A DNA stretch of 6,922 nucleotides, from NCBI GenBank assembly GCA_964453035.1, contig CAYVOX010000157.1, positions 1-6,922 on the forward strand, read 5' to 3'. Position 1 is the first letter of the stretch. Every line of letters begins with the position of its first letter. The DNA comes from CAYVOX01 sp964453035 (lineage in GTDB: Bacteria; Chloroflexota; Anaerolineae; Anaerolineales; Anaerolineaceae). The notes beneath the pieces were generated by a model. That model had not been told where the DNA came from, did no database searches, and saw only the letters and a list, made by a program, of their open reading frames with translations. This document shows positions 1 to 6,922 of this stretch, piece after piece. Made by a program: the position numbers and the translations under genes.

Positions 1-1
1 G

Positions 2-592
2 ATGGGGTGGATGGTACTGGGCACGGTTTTGATCTTGATCCCGTTTTCCCTGCAACGGCGATTTCTACTCGCTTACTATATTCCCCTGGCATTGCTTGCT
101 GTTCTCTACCTGGGACATTTGAAACCATCAAGAAGAAAATGGATTTTTCCATTGCTGCTCATTTTATCAATTGGTTCAAATGGTGTGGTTATGATGACTG
201 GTTTTTTTGGGATTCAAACCAGAAACGTTCAATTATTTATCACCAGGGATGAAGCGGATGGATTTGCCTGGCTAGATAAAGTCGCTACTGAACGATCGCT
301 AGTCTTATCTTCTCCCCAGACGGGCAATATTCTGCCGGCTTTAACCACTCTGCGCGTGATTTATGGGCACCCTTTTGAAACAACACGCGCTGAAGATGAA
401 AAAAAGTTTGTTGAAGGAGTATTTCAATCAGAAAATTCAGAGGCGATTGCAATCGAGCAATTAATCCAGCGCCAGGTTGCGTACGTTTTCTATGGGCCGA
501 GGGAAAAGGAATTTGGGTATCCCGAGTTTTTGAAGCGCTTACCGGTGGTATATGAAAATAAAACTGTTACCGTTTATCAACTGAACCCATGA
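2..592 (+). CDS. C-terminal part of a polytopic GT-C-like membrane protein (A1), truncated by the window edge
   Basis: Only the last 196 codons are present. The ATG at position 2 is almost certainly an internal Met and not the start: residues 1-20 align without gaps to residues 339-358 of the protein at 2696-4300 (both begin MGW and end LQRR, 10 of 20 identical). Both proteins then run exactly 176 residues to their stops, so about 340 residues should lie upstream. Visible are about three membrane segments (roughly residues 2-16, 24-38 and 48-68), then a soluble, probably extracytoplasmic, C-terminal domain (about 82-196). This domain has the shared pattern N-x-LPA-x3-LRV-x2-GH-x2-E at 109-126 and a terminal beta-rich stretch (VAYVFYG, VYENKTVTVYQL). 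The domain arrangement fits GT-C-fold glycosyltransferase-like proteins that use lipid-linked sugars, but the catalytic first loop is outside the window, so the activity is inferred. The stop overlaps the next gene's start in an ATGA. Its specific function is not recognised. Confidence 0.85.
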   Translation: MGWMVLGTVLILIPFSLQRRFLLAYYIPLALLAVLYLGHLKPSRRKWIFPLLLILSIGSNGVVMMTGFFGIQTRNVQLFITRDEADGFAWLDKVATERSLVLSSPQTGNILPALTTLRVIYGHPFETTRAEDEKKFVEGVFQSENSEAIAIEQLIQRQVAYVFYGPREKEFGYPEFLKRLPVVYENKTVTVYQLNP

Positions 593-2706
593 GATTACCG
601 CGATTGCTCTTACTGGTATTGATATTAACCTTTCCTATATTGGGATTTTTACTACACCTCAGTGATTTCCCATACACCTTGCAAAGCAATTATTCAGATT
701 TTTCGATTACACACTATCCAAATGCCGTTTACCTGGTGAATTCGATTAAGAATTTTGGCCAGCTTCCGCTGTGGTCAAATACAATCTTATCGGGGTACCC
801 GTTCGCAGCCAATCCGCTGGCTGGGCTTTGGTACCCGCCAGGTTGGATAGCCTACCTGTTTCCTTTACCGGCTGGTTTGAACTTGCTGACGGCTTTCCAT
901 CTGGTGTGGGGCGGTGTTGGGATGTTCATTTTCTTGAAGCGAAAGGGCTTGAGCGACTTTTCGTCTATTCTCGGTGCGCTTGCGTTTGAGACTCTGCCAA
1001 GAATCTGGGCGCACAGCGCAGCCGGGCATCTGACGCTTGTCTATGCCCTGAGCTGGACGCCGTGGCTTTTATGGAGCGAGATCGTCCCGTGGGCCAGAAG
1101 AAGATGGCTTCCCGGGCTAATTCTGGGATTGATTCTGCTTGCGGATGTGCGCTGGGCAGTTTATGCGGGAATTCTGTGGGGGGTGTTTCGGCTCGCACTC
1201 AGCGGAGGCTTCGTGGAGCTGACTCGCAGGGGAAAACTTTCCTGGTTAGCGGAATCAATCCGCCAACCTGTTGTTGGGCTGGCCTTGGCCGCAGTGCTAT
1301 TGATTCCCCTGGCTGAATACACGGCGGCATCAACACGATCCGGGTTATCAGCCTCCGAGACACTGGCGTTTTCACTGCAACCGGAGCAATTGTTGGGGTT
1401 AATCTTTCCGGATTTGACCGGATACGTTGAATGGGTGCTTTATCCAGGGGCGGTTGGTATTATTGCGTTTCTGTGGGCCTGGCTGGATAAAAACTTGCGT
1501 CAAAAGACTCGCTTGTTGAGGTGGGGAATCATATTTTCAGTATTACTTTCCCTTGGGGAGAATTTTCTACCGGCAACCTGGCTGTTTGGCATACCCGGGT
1601 TGGATTTGTTGCGCGTGCCACCGCGTTTTATGCTGGTGGGGGGGATTCTTTTTAGCATTTTAGCAGCTGTGTGGATAAACCACCTCGCTCAAATCACTGA
1701 GCCGTATGCTGGTTTATTCAAGGCTACTCGCCTGGGACTGGTTGGGTTTTGTTTTTCAGCATTGGTTCTGCTAGCTGCATTTTGGGCTGTTACGGATAAA
1801 CCGCCGGTTGGAATCATCTGGGCTACGCTGGGTTACTTCACGCTTGTGGCGGTTTTATTTGTTTTTATGTCAATACCCTGGCAGAAGAATATTGTCCTTT
1901 TTAGCGTTCTGGTCATTTTGCTGCTTGATGCGCCACTGTTTGATAACCTCCGATTGGCATTTCACGATTCAGAAGTAGAATTTCGTCAGGGAGAGAAAGC
2001 AACCGAATATCTCCATTCGCAGGGGGGCAAATTCAGGGTGTACTCGCCTTCCTATAGTCTCCCTCAACACACAACTGCATTCTATGGACTTGAACTGGCC
2101 GACGGGATTGACCCCCTTCAGCTGCGCAGTTACAGCCAATTCTTTGAGAGAGCATCTGGTGTAGAAAACGCCAGCTACAGCGTTACCCTACCCTTTTATA
2201 AAACCGCAAACCCATCGGTTGATAACCAGTACAGCCAACCGAACCTCAACCTGTTGGGCTTGCTCAACGTGCAGTATGTTGTTTCGGAATTCGAATTAAA
2301 TATTCCGGGGTTGAAATATTTACAGAAAATCGAGTCGAGCTGGATTTACGAAAACACTGAGGCTTTTCCGAGGGTGTGGGTGCAAGATGGATTGTCCAAT
2401 TCAATTCGGGAGGTGGGTGAAGCGGCAGTTCAGGATTACTCACCCAATCTGATTGAAATCGCTGCTACAGGGCCAGGCTTGCTGGTGCTTTCGGAAATAA
2501 ATTACCCGGGTTGGAAAGCCACCGTGGATGGCATACCCGCCTCCATACAAGATTATCACGGAATTCTGCGGGCAATTGATTTGCCTGAGGGAACTCACGC
2601 CGTTAAATTCACTTTTTATCCCGTTGGTGTTTTCCTGGGAGTGGGAATCTCGCTTTTAATGTTGATAGGAATATGGCTGAACTACAGGCTGGATCATGAT
2701 CACTAG
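589..2706 (+). CDS. YfhO-family (GT-C-like) membrane protein B1
   Basis: This 705-residue protein has a charged N-terminus (MRLPR) and a first membrane helix at about 5-23. About 11-12 further helices follow to about residue 450, then a soluble domain (about 455-675) and a last helix at about 678-697. YfhO hallmarks are the first outer loop with D37, HYP 42-44, PLW 60-62, N75 and YPPGW 82-86; AEY 242-244; a PPRFM segment at 344-348; LLNVQYVVSE 558-567; FPRVWV 593-598; and YPGWKATVDG 639-648 just before the last helix. In Firmicutes, YfhO proteins are needed for glycosylation of exported polymers such as lipoteichoic acid, using undecaprenyl-phosphate sugars outside the membrane. The polymer modified here is unknown. 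The start at 589 is supported by the ATGA overlap with the gene upstream. There is no good Shine-Dalgarno before it, so translational coupling is likely. It is paralogous to the protein at 4297-6666, but has ADVRW (185-189) where that one has GHAQ. Confidence 0.88.
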   Translation: MRLPRLLLLVLILTFPILGFLLHLSDFPYTLQSNYSDFSITHYPNAVYLVNSIKNFGQLPLWSNTILSGYPFAANPLAGLWYPPGWIAYLFPLPAGLNLLTAFHLVWGGVGMFIFLKRKGLSDFSSILGALAFETLPRIWAHSAAGHLTLVYALSWTPWLLWSEIVPWARRRWLPGLILGLILLADVRWAVYAGILWGVFRLALSGGFVELTRRGKLSWLAESIRQPVVGLALAAVLLIPLAEYTAASTRSGLSASETLAFSLQPEQLLGLIFPDLTGYVEWVLYPGAVGIIAFLWAWLDKNLRQKTRLLRWGIIFSVLLSLGENFLPATWLFGIPGLDLLRVPPRFMLVGGILFSILAAVWINHLAQITEPYAGLFKATRLGLVGFCFSALVLLAAFWAVTDKPPVGIIWATLGYFTLVAVLFVFMSIPWQKNIVLFSVLVILLLDAPLFDNLRLAFHDSEVEFRQGEKATEYLHSQGGKFRVYSPSYSLPQHTTAFYGLELADGIDPLQLRSYSQFFERASGVENASYSVTLPFYKTANPSVDNQYSQPNLNLLGLLNVQYVVSEFELNIPGLKYLQKIESSWIYENTEAFPRVWVQDGLSNSIREVGEAAVQDYSPNLIEIAATGPGLLVLSEINYPGWKATVDGIPASIQDYHGILRAIDLPEGTHAVKFTFYPVGVFLGVGISLLMLIGIWLNYRLDHDH
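2686..2688 (+). promoter_or_regulatory. Weak ribosome binding site (AGG) for the gene at 2696
   Basis: A short AGG (within ACAGGCTGG) lies 7 nt before the ATG at 2696, inside the last codons of the previous gene. It is only a partial match, so reinitiation by ribosomes finishing the upstream gene at 2706 probably contributes. It favours the ATG at 2696 as start, but does not exclude the GTG at 2723. Confidence 0.35.
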
Positions 2707-4300
2707 AGGTGAAATACGCTGGGTGTGGTGGTTTGTCGCCATTCTTCTGGGGATAACATTATTTCCTTACCTATTGGGTTTTGCGCTTCAGGGTGAAGCG
2801 TGGCGATTCACCGGATTTGTCTTTGGCGTTGAGGACGGTAATTCTTATATTGCTAAAATGCTCTGGGGGGCGACGGGAAGCTGGCTGTTCCGGACGCCAT
2901 ACACCGCGTATGCTCAGAATGGGTTCCTGGCCTTCCTGCCCTATCTACTCCTTGGAAAACTGACCTCAGCCCCGGCGCAGCATGAGCAATTGGTGGCGCT
3001 CTTCCAGATCTTTAGATGTTTGGGCGGCGCAGCAATGATCTGGGCTTCGTATCACTTCCTGGCGTTTATTTTTGAGGATATCCGAATTCGCAGATGGGGA
3101 ATCGTGCTCATCTCGGCAGGGGGCGGACTGGGTTGGGGGGCGGTTGTTGGTTTGCAAGGAATCTGGTCAAAGGGCTTGCCGCTGGAGTTTTATTCGCCTG
3201 AGACGTTTGGTTTTCTATCCCTGTTTGGCTTGCCTCACCTCTCTGCTGGCAGGGCGCTTTTGCTCTGGGGAATCATTCTTTACCTGCGGTTGGGCAGACA
3301 AAACATATCAACGCTCCGGCAATCCATCAGGCCGGGGTTACTCTGGTTGGTGTTGGGTTTCTTCCAACCGTTAACAATCGTCACCGGGTGGGCGGTCCTG
3401 GCTATGCACCTGTTCCTGCTCGGGGCCGGGATGATGCTTCTCCGCTTGAGGAGAGTAACACGCGATTGGCAGAGCTGGCGCAATTACTTCAAGGTTGCTG
3501 CCACTATGGTAGTGATCTCTTCTCCAATGGTAATCTACACAGTTGTTTCTTTCAGTACCGATCCTTTCCTGAGAGAATGGTCCGGGCAAAATATCATTTT
3601 ATCCCCCCCACCCGGGGATTATCTGCTTGCTTTTGCCGTCATACTGCCTTTTGTGCTCTGGGGTTTCTTGAGAGGCGTTGATTACCCAAGGGTTGAGTCA
3701 GTCTTATTAATGGGTTGGGTGATCCTCTTCCCATTTTTGGCATATGCGCCTTATAACCTGCAACGCCGCTTACCTGATGGCATCTGGTTGGCGCTGGTGT
3801 GCCTGGGATTGTTTGGGCTCATCGCAGTCAAATCGAAAGGCTGGCGTTGGCTCAGCTCAGTCTGGCTGACCCTTGGCCTGCTGCCCGCGCTTATCTTCTG
3901 GGTGGGCAGCCTTTTCACGGTTATGCAGGTGCAAGCGCCGCTATACCGACCGGCTGCAGAGGTTGACGCATTTCTATTCCTCAGCGAGAACGCACCGGTG
4001 GACGCAGTAGTGCTGACAAATTATGACAGCGCTAATGCACTGCCTGCCTGGGCGCCGTTGCGAGTGCTGACAGGGCATGGCCCTGAGAGTATTCGCCTGG
4101 CTAAGGTGCAACCTTTGGTTGATGACTTCCTGGAAAATCGAATGACCAGGAAAGAACAGGAAGAATTTATCAGTGAATTCAATATTCAATTTGTTTTGAT
4201 CAACTCTCGTGATGCATTTGAATTCTTGGCGGATGATAAGTTTGAGTCAGTGTATAACCGGGAAGGATACTTTATCTACACAATTCGGGACGCGCAATGA
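2696..4300 (+). CDS. Polytopic GT-C-like membrane protein A2, paralogue of the gene at 2-592
   Basis: The protein is 534 residues, complete, with about 10-11 predicted helices. The first is at 11-31; later ones lie near 107-126, 134-155, 213-247, 266-286, 307-326, 335-353, 361-378 and 384-410. After helix 1 comes an outer loop with adjacent acidic residues E46-D47 in VEDGNSYIAK (45-54). GT-C glycosyltransferases usually carry catalytic or metal-binding acids in this position. Other notable pieces are W295, Q298-N299 and S303-P304 in a loop near the middle, and a soluble C-terminal domain (about 418-534) with N447-x-LPA-x3-LRV-x2-GH-x2-E (to 464). This domain matches A1 over its full length. 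The predicted role is sugar transfer or lipid-linked glycan handling at the outer membrane face, inferred from fold and neighbours. The start at 2696 overlaps the previous gene by 11 nt and has a partial AGG Shine-Dalgarno 7 nt upstream. A GTG at 2723 preceded by AGAGGTGA is a weaker alternative, as it would remove the charged N-terminus. Confidence 0.85.
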   Translation: MITRGEIRWVWWFVAILLGITLFPYLLGFALQGEAWRFTGFVFGVEDGNSYIAKMLWGATGSWLFRTPYTAYAQNGFLAFLPYLLLGKLTSAPAQHEQLVALFQIFRCLGGAAMIWASYHFLAFIFEDIRIRRWGIVLISAGGGLGWGAVVGLQGIWSKGLPLEFYSPETFGFLSLFGLPHLSAGRALLLWGIILYLRLGRQNISTLRQSIRPGLLWLVLGFFQPLTIVTGWAVLAMHLFLLGAGMMLLRLRRVTRDWQSWRNYFKVAATMVVISSPMVIYTVVSFSTDPFLREWSGQNIILSPPPGDYLLAFAVILPFVLWGFLRGVDYPRVESVLLMGWVILFPFLAYAPYNLQRRLPDGIWLALVCLGLFGLIAVKSKGWRWLSSVWLTLGLLPALIFWVGSLFTVMQVQAPLYRPAAEVDAFLFLSENAPVDAVVLTNYDSANALPAWAPLRVLTGHGPESIRLAKVQPLVDDFLENRMTRKEQEEFISEFNIQFVLINSRDAFEFLADDKFESVYNREGYFIYTIRDAQ

Positions 4301-6666
4301 AAATGAGATTTGGATTATTCTTCGGAAGGTATTTGCATTTTTTTCCGGTCATTACGCTTCCATTGTTCCTGGCCATCATTCCACTGGTGAGGGGCGAGGC
4401 TCTTTTCTGGGGGTTGCCGGCGACGCAATTCGTTCCCTGGCGAGCACTGGCATTACAACAGTGGTTTGCGGGGGAGTGGCCTTTGTGGAATCCTCTTAAC
4501 GGCATGGGGGCTCCGCTACTGGCGAACTATCAATCGGCGTTATTTTACCCTCCGGGATGGATTCAGAACCTATTCTATGGGATAGGAGGCACGCCATTAA
4601 TGGCCTGGAGCGCTTTGCTGGTTAACGCGCTCCATCTGGCTTTTGCTGGTGCTGGCATGATGTGTTTCTTGAGAGCGATGGGTGTTCGACAATATGGGCA
4701 GACAGTTGGCGGCCTGGCGTTTGCTATGAGCGGTTTTTTTGTGGCACGGATAGGTACTTCAAGCATGATCTGGGCTGGAGCGTGGTTACCCTGGGTGATG
4801 CTGGGAGGTTTAAAAGCTGTTAATCAGCAAAACAGCAGTAATAGAGTAAGCCTGACATTGCCGCTCACTCTATCTGTGGCGATGCAGTTGCTGGCAGGAC
4901 ACGCTCAGACGACCTGGTACACCCTGATGGTACTGGTGCCATGGATGCTTGTTCTGGCGTGGAAGTTCTTGCCACTAAAGCGATTAATGAACCTTGTGAT
5001 GAGCCTGGCGCTATCGATGACGATGGCGGTGGGTATTGCGGCTGTGCAATTACTACCAACCGCTGAGTATCTTTTTCAATCTCAGCGCGCTGATGCCATT
5101 GATTATGAAATGGGACTGGCCTATTCATTCTGGCCCTGGCGGTTGCTATCGTTTCTCTCACCAGATTTTTTTGGCAACCCCGGGCAGGGCACTTACTTTG
5201 GTTATGCCAGTTACTGGGAAGATGCCGTCTATATTGGCCTGATTCCATTTATTCTGGCTTTGAGTACGTTGCCGCGGCTGATGAAACAACTGCGTAAAAA
5301 AGACAACCCGGGATCGCCGCCAAAGGTCACGGCGTTCTTCTGGATAGTCATTCTGATTGGTACCATTCTGGCACTTGGAAAGAATTTACCGATTTTTCCA
5401 TTTTTATATCAAAACCTCCCCACTTTCGATATGTTCAACGCGCCGGCCCGTTTTATGCTGCTGGTTGTTTTTTCTCTAGCCGTCCTGACAGGGTTTGGTG
5501 CAGATGAATGGCGCAAACCTTCGGGAAAAGCCTTGCGCCGGCTTAAGCAAATCACAGTTGCAATGGCTGCGGTGACGCTGGGGGCATTCGTTACGTGGAT
5601 TGCGCTATCAGAGGTGAGGGTGACATTTATCTCGGCAACTGCAACGGCAGGGCTGCTGGCTTCAGGATATTGCTTTTTTACGCTAAAAAAGCCATCAGAA
5701 ATTACCCGGCTTCAAAAATGGCAGCGGTATGTCATTGGATTCATTTGTCTTGATTTAATATTTAACACCAGGATGCTCATCCCAACCACAGATAAATCTC
5801 TTTATTCGACCTCTCAATATCAGTCACAACTTTCCCGGGCTGAAGGTGAAAGGATTTATCTCTCCGCTGGGGATGAATATGCGCTTAAGTTTTCACGCTT
5901 CTTCAGGTTTGAGGATTTTCGACCGATCGAAGATTGGTTGAACCTGCGGGCTGTGCCTTTACCTGATCTGAATATTCTGGATAACGCAGCAATGGTCAAT
6001 AATTTTGATCCCTTGCAACCGGAGCGGTATGCCCGGGTGATGAAGGAGATTGAAACGCTTGATGACAGGCTTAAAACATCCTGGTTAAAGTGGATGAACG
6101 TGGGGTTGGTGGTTGACGAAAATCTGAGTGAGGAGAACGGCTTGAAGCGGCAGCAGATTTTACCCTGGGGAAGGTTTCGGTGGGTTCCCTGCGCTGAAGT
6201 TGCCCTGAATGGGAATGAGGCGCTGCAAAAGACTAAAAACAACCTGGCGCAGGCAACCGTAGATGATGGCGTGCTGACTGTTGTGGTGCTTGAAAACGCC
6301 AGTGCGAACCTGCATGATTGTGAATTCAATCAGAACGCGACCATCAGGACGGTCAATATTACATCACAGCATATCAAATTGCAGACCCAGACAAGCCAGG
6401 CTGGCTACCTGGTGATTGCAGATGTGTATTACCCGGGGTGGGAAGCGACAATCAACGGTGCCAGGGTGGAGATAATGAAGGGGGATTATCTGTTTTCTGC
6501 AGTAGAATTGCCTCCCGGGCAAAATGATATCGACATTGTTTACAGACCGAGAATGTTCTACACCGGGTTGGCAATCAGCGGAATCGCGATATTATTTGTG
6601 ATATTATTAGTAATAATTTACACGCAGAATAACTTGGGAAAAACCACTGAACATCCAGGAGATTGA
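4297..6666 (+). CDS. YfhO-family (GT-C-like) membrane protein B2
   Basis: This 789-residue membrane protein is clearly of YfhO type. The first helix is at about 13-31, then a loop with QFVPW 44-48, WPLWNP 61-66, GAPLLANYQS 71-80 and FYPPGW 83-88. It also has GHAQTTWY 201-208, LLPTAEY 252-258, SPDFFGNPG 288-296, LALGKN 358-363 and an APARFM segment at 382-387. About 11-13 helices lead to a long outer soluble domain (about 495-705), which ends in YYPGWEATINGA (711-722) before the last helix (about 754-775). WMNVGLVVDE (599-608) matches the LLNVQYVVSE element of the paralogue at 589-2706. The known YfhO role is extracytoplasmic glycosylation of surface polymers with lipid-phosphate sugars; the target here is unknown. 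The first loop lacks the acidic residue seen in B1 (D37). The start at 4297 makes an ATGA overlap with the gene before. ATG at 4303 (codon 3) is an equally plausible start. No strong Shine-Dalgarno is seen, so coupling is likely. Confidence 0.9.
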   Translation: MKMRFGLFFGRYLHFFPVITLPLFLAIIPLVRGEALFWGLPATQFVPWRALALQQWFAGEWPLWNPLNGMGAPLLANYQSALFYPPGWIQNLFYGIGGTPLMAWSALLVNALHLAFAGAGMMCFLRAMGVRQYGQTVGGLAFAMSGFFVARIGTSSMIWAGAWLPWVMLGGLKAVNQQNSSNRVSLTLPLTLSVAMQLLAGHAQTTWYTLMVLVPWMLVLAWKFLPLKRLMNLVMSLALSMTMAVGIAAVQLLPTAEYLFQSQRADAIDYEMGLAYSFWPWRLLSFLSPDFFGNPGQGTYFGYASYWEDAVYIGLIPFILALSTLPRLMKQLRKKDNPGSPPKVTAFFWIVILIGTILALGKNLPIFPFLYQNLPTFDMFNAPARFMLLVVFSLAVLTGFGADEWRKPSGKALRRLKQITVAMAAVTLGAFVTWIALSEVRVTFISATATAGLLASGYCFFTLKKPSEITRLQKWQRYVIGFICLDLIFNTRMLIPTTDKSLYSTSQYQSQLSRAEGERIYLSAGDEYALKFSRFFRFEDFRPIEDWLNLRAVPLPDLNILDNAAMVNNFDPLQPERYARVMKEIETLDDRLKTSWLKWMNVGLVVDENLSEENGLKRQQILPWGRFRWVPCAEVALNGNEALQKTKNNLAQATVDDGVLTVVVLENASANLHDCEFNQNATIRTVNITSQHIKLQTQTSQAGYLVIADVYYPGWEATINGARVEIMKGDYLFSAVELPPGQNDIDIVYRPRMFYTGLAISGIAILFVILLVIIYTQNNLGKTTEHPGD
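6657..6661 (+). promoter_or_regulatory. Ribosome binding site (AGGAG) of the moxR-like gene
   Basis: AGGAG lies 6 nt before the ATG at 6668, within the last codons of the preceding gene. It is the only strong Shine-Dalgarno among the gene starts of the window. It fixes the moxR start and suggests that this gene is translated independently and not by coupling alone. Confidence 0.75.
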
Positions 6667-6667
6667 T

Positions 6668-6922
6668 ATGGACAAAGCAATCGGAGACATTCAACCCTTC
6701 TCAAAGAAAGTGCTGGAAAACCTTGAAAAGGTTATCGTGGGGAAAAATCAGGTCCTGGATATGGTTCTGGTAGGCCTGTTATGCCAGGGTCACTTGTTAA
6801 TTGAGGATGTCCCTGGCGTGGGAAAAACAATGCTGGCGCGCAGCCTTGCTAAAACACTGGGTTGTTCCTTTAGCCGGATCCAGTTTACTCCAGATATGCT
6901 GCCAAGCGACGTGATGGGTGTA
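6668..6922 (+). CDS. MoxR-family AAA+ ATPase, N-terminal part (runs off the window)
   Basis: The first 85 codons of a MoxR ATPase are present; family members are usually about 310-340 residues, so roughly a quarter is seen. Reading from the ATG, residues 20-28 give EKVIVGKNQ, the usual MoxR lead-in, and 43-54 give LLIEDVPGVGKT, the Walker A with K53 and T54 for ATP phosphate binding. Residues 70-84 (RIQFTPDMLPSDVMG) are the signature stretch that follows Walker A in MoxR proteins. Walker B, sensor and arginine-finger residues lie beyond the window. MoxR proteins are cytoplasmic chaperone-like ATPases, often encoded beside DUF58/VWA and transglutaminase-like membrane proteins; those would be expected downstream. 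The gene starts 1 nt after the stop of the YfhO-like gene, so co-transcription is likely. A functional link to the glycan genes is not shown. Confidence 0.95.
   Translation, partial: MDKAIGDIQPFSKKVLENLEKVIVGKNQVLDMVLVGLLCQGHLLIEDVPGVGKTMLARSLAKTLGCSFSRIQFTPDMLPSDVMGV

Noticed and set aside
2..4. ATG at position 2 as a true start of a 196-residue protein
   Set aside because: The residues align without gaps to an internal helix (from M339) of the paralogue at 2696-4300, so the gene must begin upstream of the window.
1638..1644. Run of seven G, and other short homopolymers such as the C run near 3602-3608, as possible frameshift sites
   Set aside because: The reading frames continue through them with conserved motifs on both sides, so there is no sign of a frameshift or of a pseudogene.
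4865..5248. Open frame of 127 codons on the minus strand
   Set aside because: It is antisense to conserved helices of the YfhO-like protein (GHAQ to YWEDA). Its composition (Pro, Ser, Gln, Arg) looks like a shadow frame.
5856..6329. Open frame of 157 codons on the minus strand
   Set aside because: It lies wholly within the YfhO-like gene. The product is Ser/Arg/Phe-rich without a recognisable domain, and the plus-strand frame has clear family motifs on both sides.
6640..6670. Terminator between the YfhO-like gene and moxR
   Set aside because: No GC-rich hairpin followed by a T run is present. The nearby palindrome is AT-only and lies within coding sequence.
1..6922. CRISPR array, tRNA/rRNA genes, insertion sequence or phage-type system
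   Set aside because: No regularly spaced repeats, no RNA-like folds and no transposase, integrase or nuclease motifs were seen. Nearly every base is in one of five coding frames.

Overview
The window holds five same-strand (+) genes packed end to end with no intergenic space: the 3' end of one gene, three complete genes and the 5' end of a fifth. The first four encode polytopic membrane proteins of the GT-C/YfhO type, predicted to act in extracytoplasmic glycan assembly. The last begins a MoxR-family AAA+ ATPase. The base composition looks moderate (about half G+C, by eye). Tandem YfhO-like proteins with WPLWNP / ANYQSALFYPPGW loops, next to long membrane proteins with a short soluble C-terminal domain, are typical in my experience of Chloroflexota (Anaerolineae-like) genomes. 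This taxonomic guess is an inference from protein style only, with no marker gene in view.

Layout: 2-592, C-terminal part of membrane protein A1; 589-2706, YfhO-like protein B1; 2696-4300, membrane protein A2; 4297-6666, YfhO-like protein B2; 6668-6922, MoxR N-terminal part. A1 and A2 are paralogues, as are B1 and B2, so the region reads A-B-A'-B', as if a two-gene module had been duplicated long ago. The junctions are ATGA (4 nt overlap), an 11 nt overlap, ATGA, and a 1 nt gap. This strongly suggests one transcript with translational coupling, and no terminator is visible between genes.

How the genes may work together: GT-C enzymes use polyprenyl-phosphate sugars on the outer face of the membrane, and YfhO proteins in Firmicutes glycosylate exported polymers such as teichoic acids. 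Four such proteins in a row suggest stepwise decoration of a surface glycan or lipid, with each A/B pair possibly handling a different sugar or acceptor. No cytoplasmic sugar-charging glycosyltransferase (GT-A type, DPM/CsbB-like) or flippase is visible in the window, so the substrate cannot be named. The MoxR gene probably starts a separate functional block (MoxR chaperones usually precede DUF58/VWA and transglutaminase-like genes) that is read through from the membrane-protein genes. I see no RNA genes, mobile elements, CRISPR arrays or integration sites.
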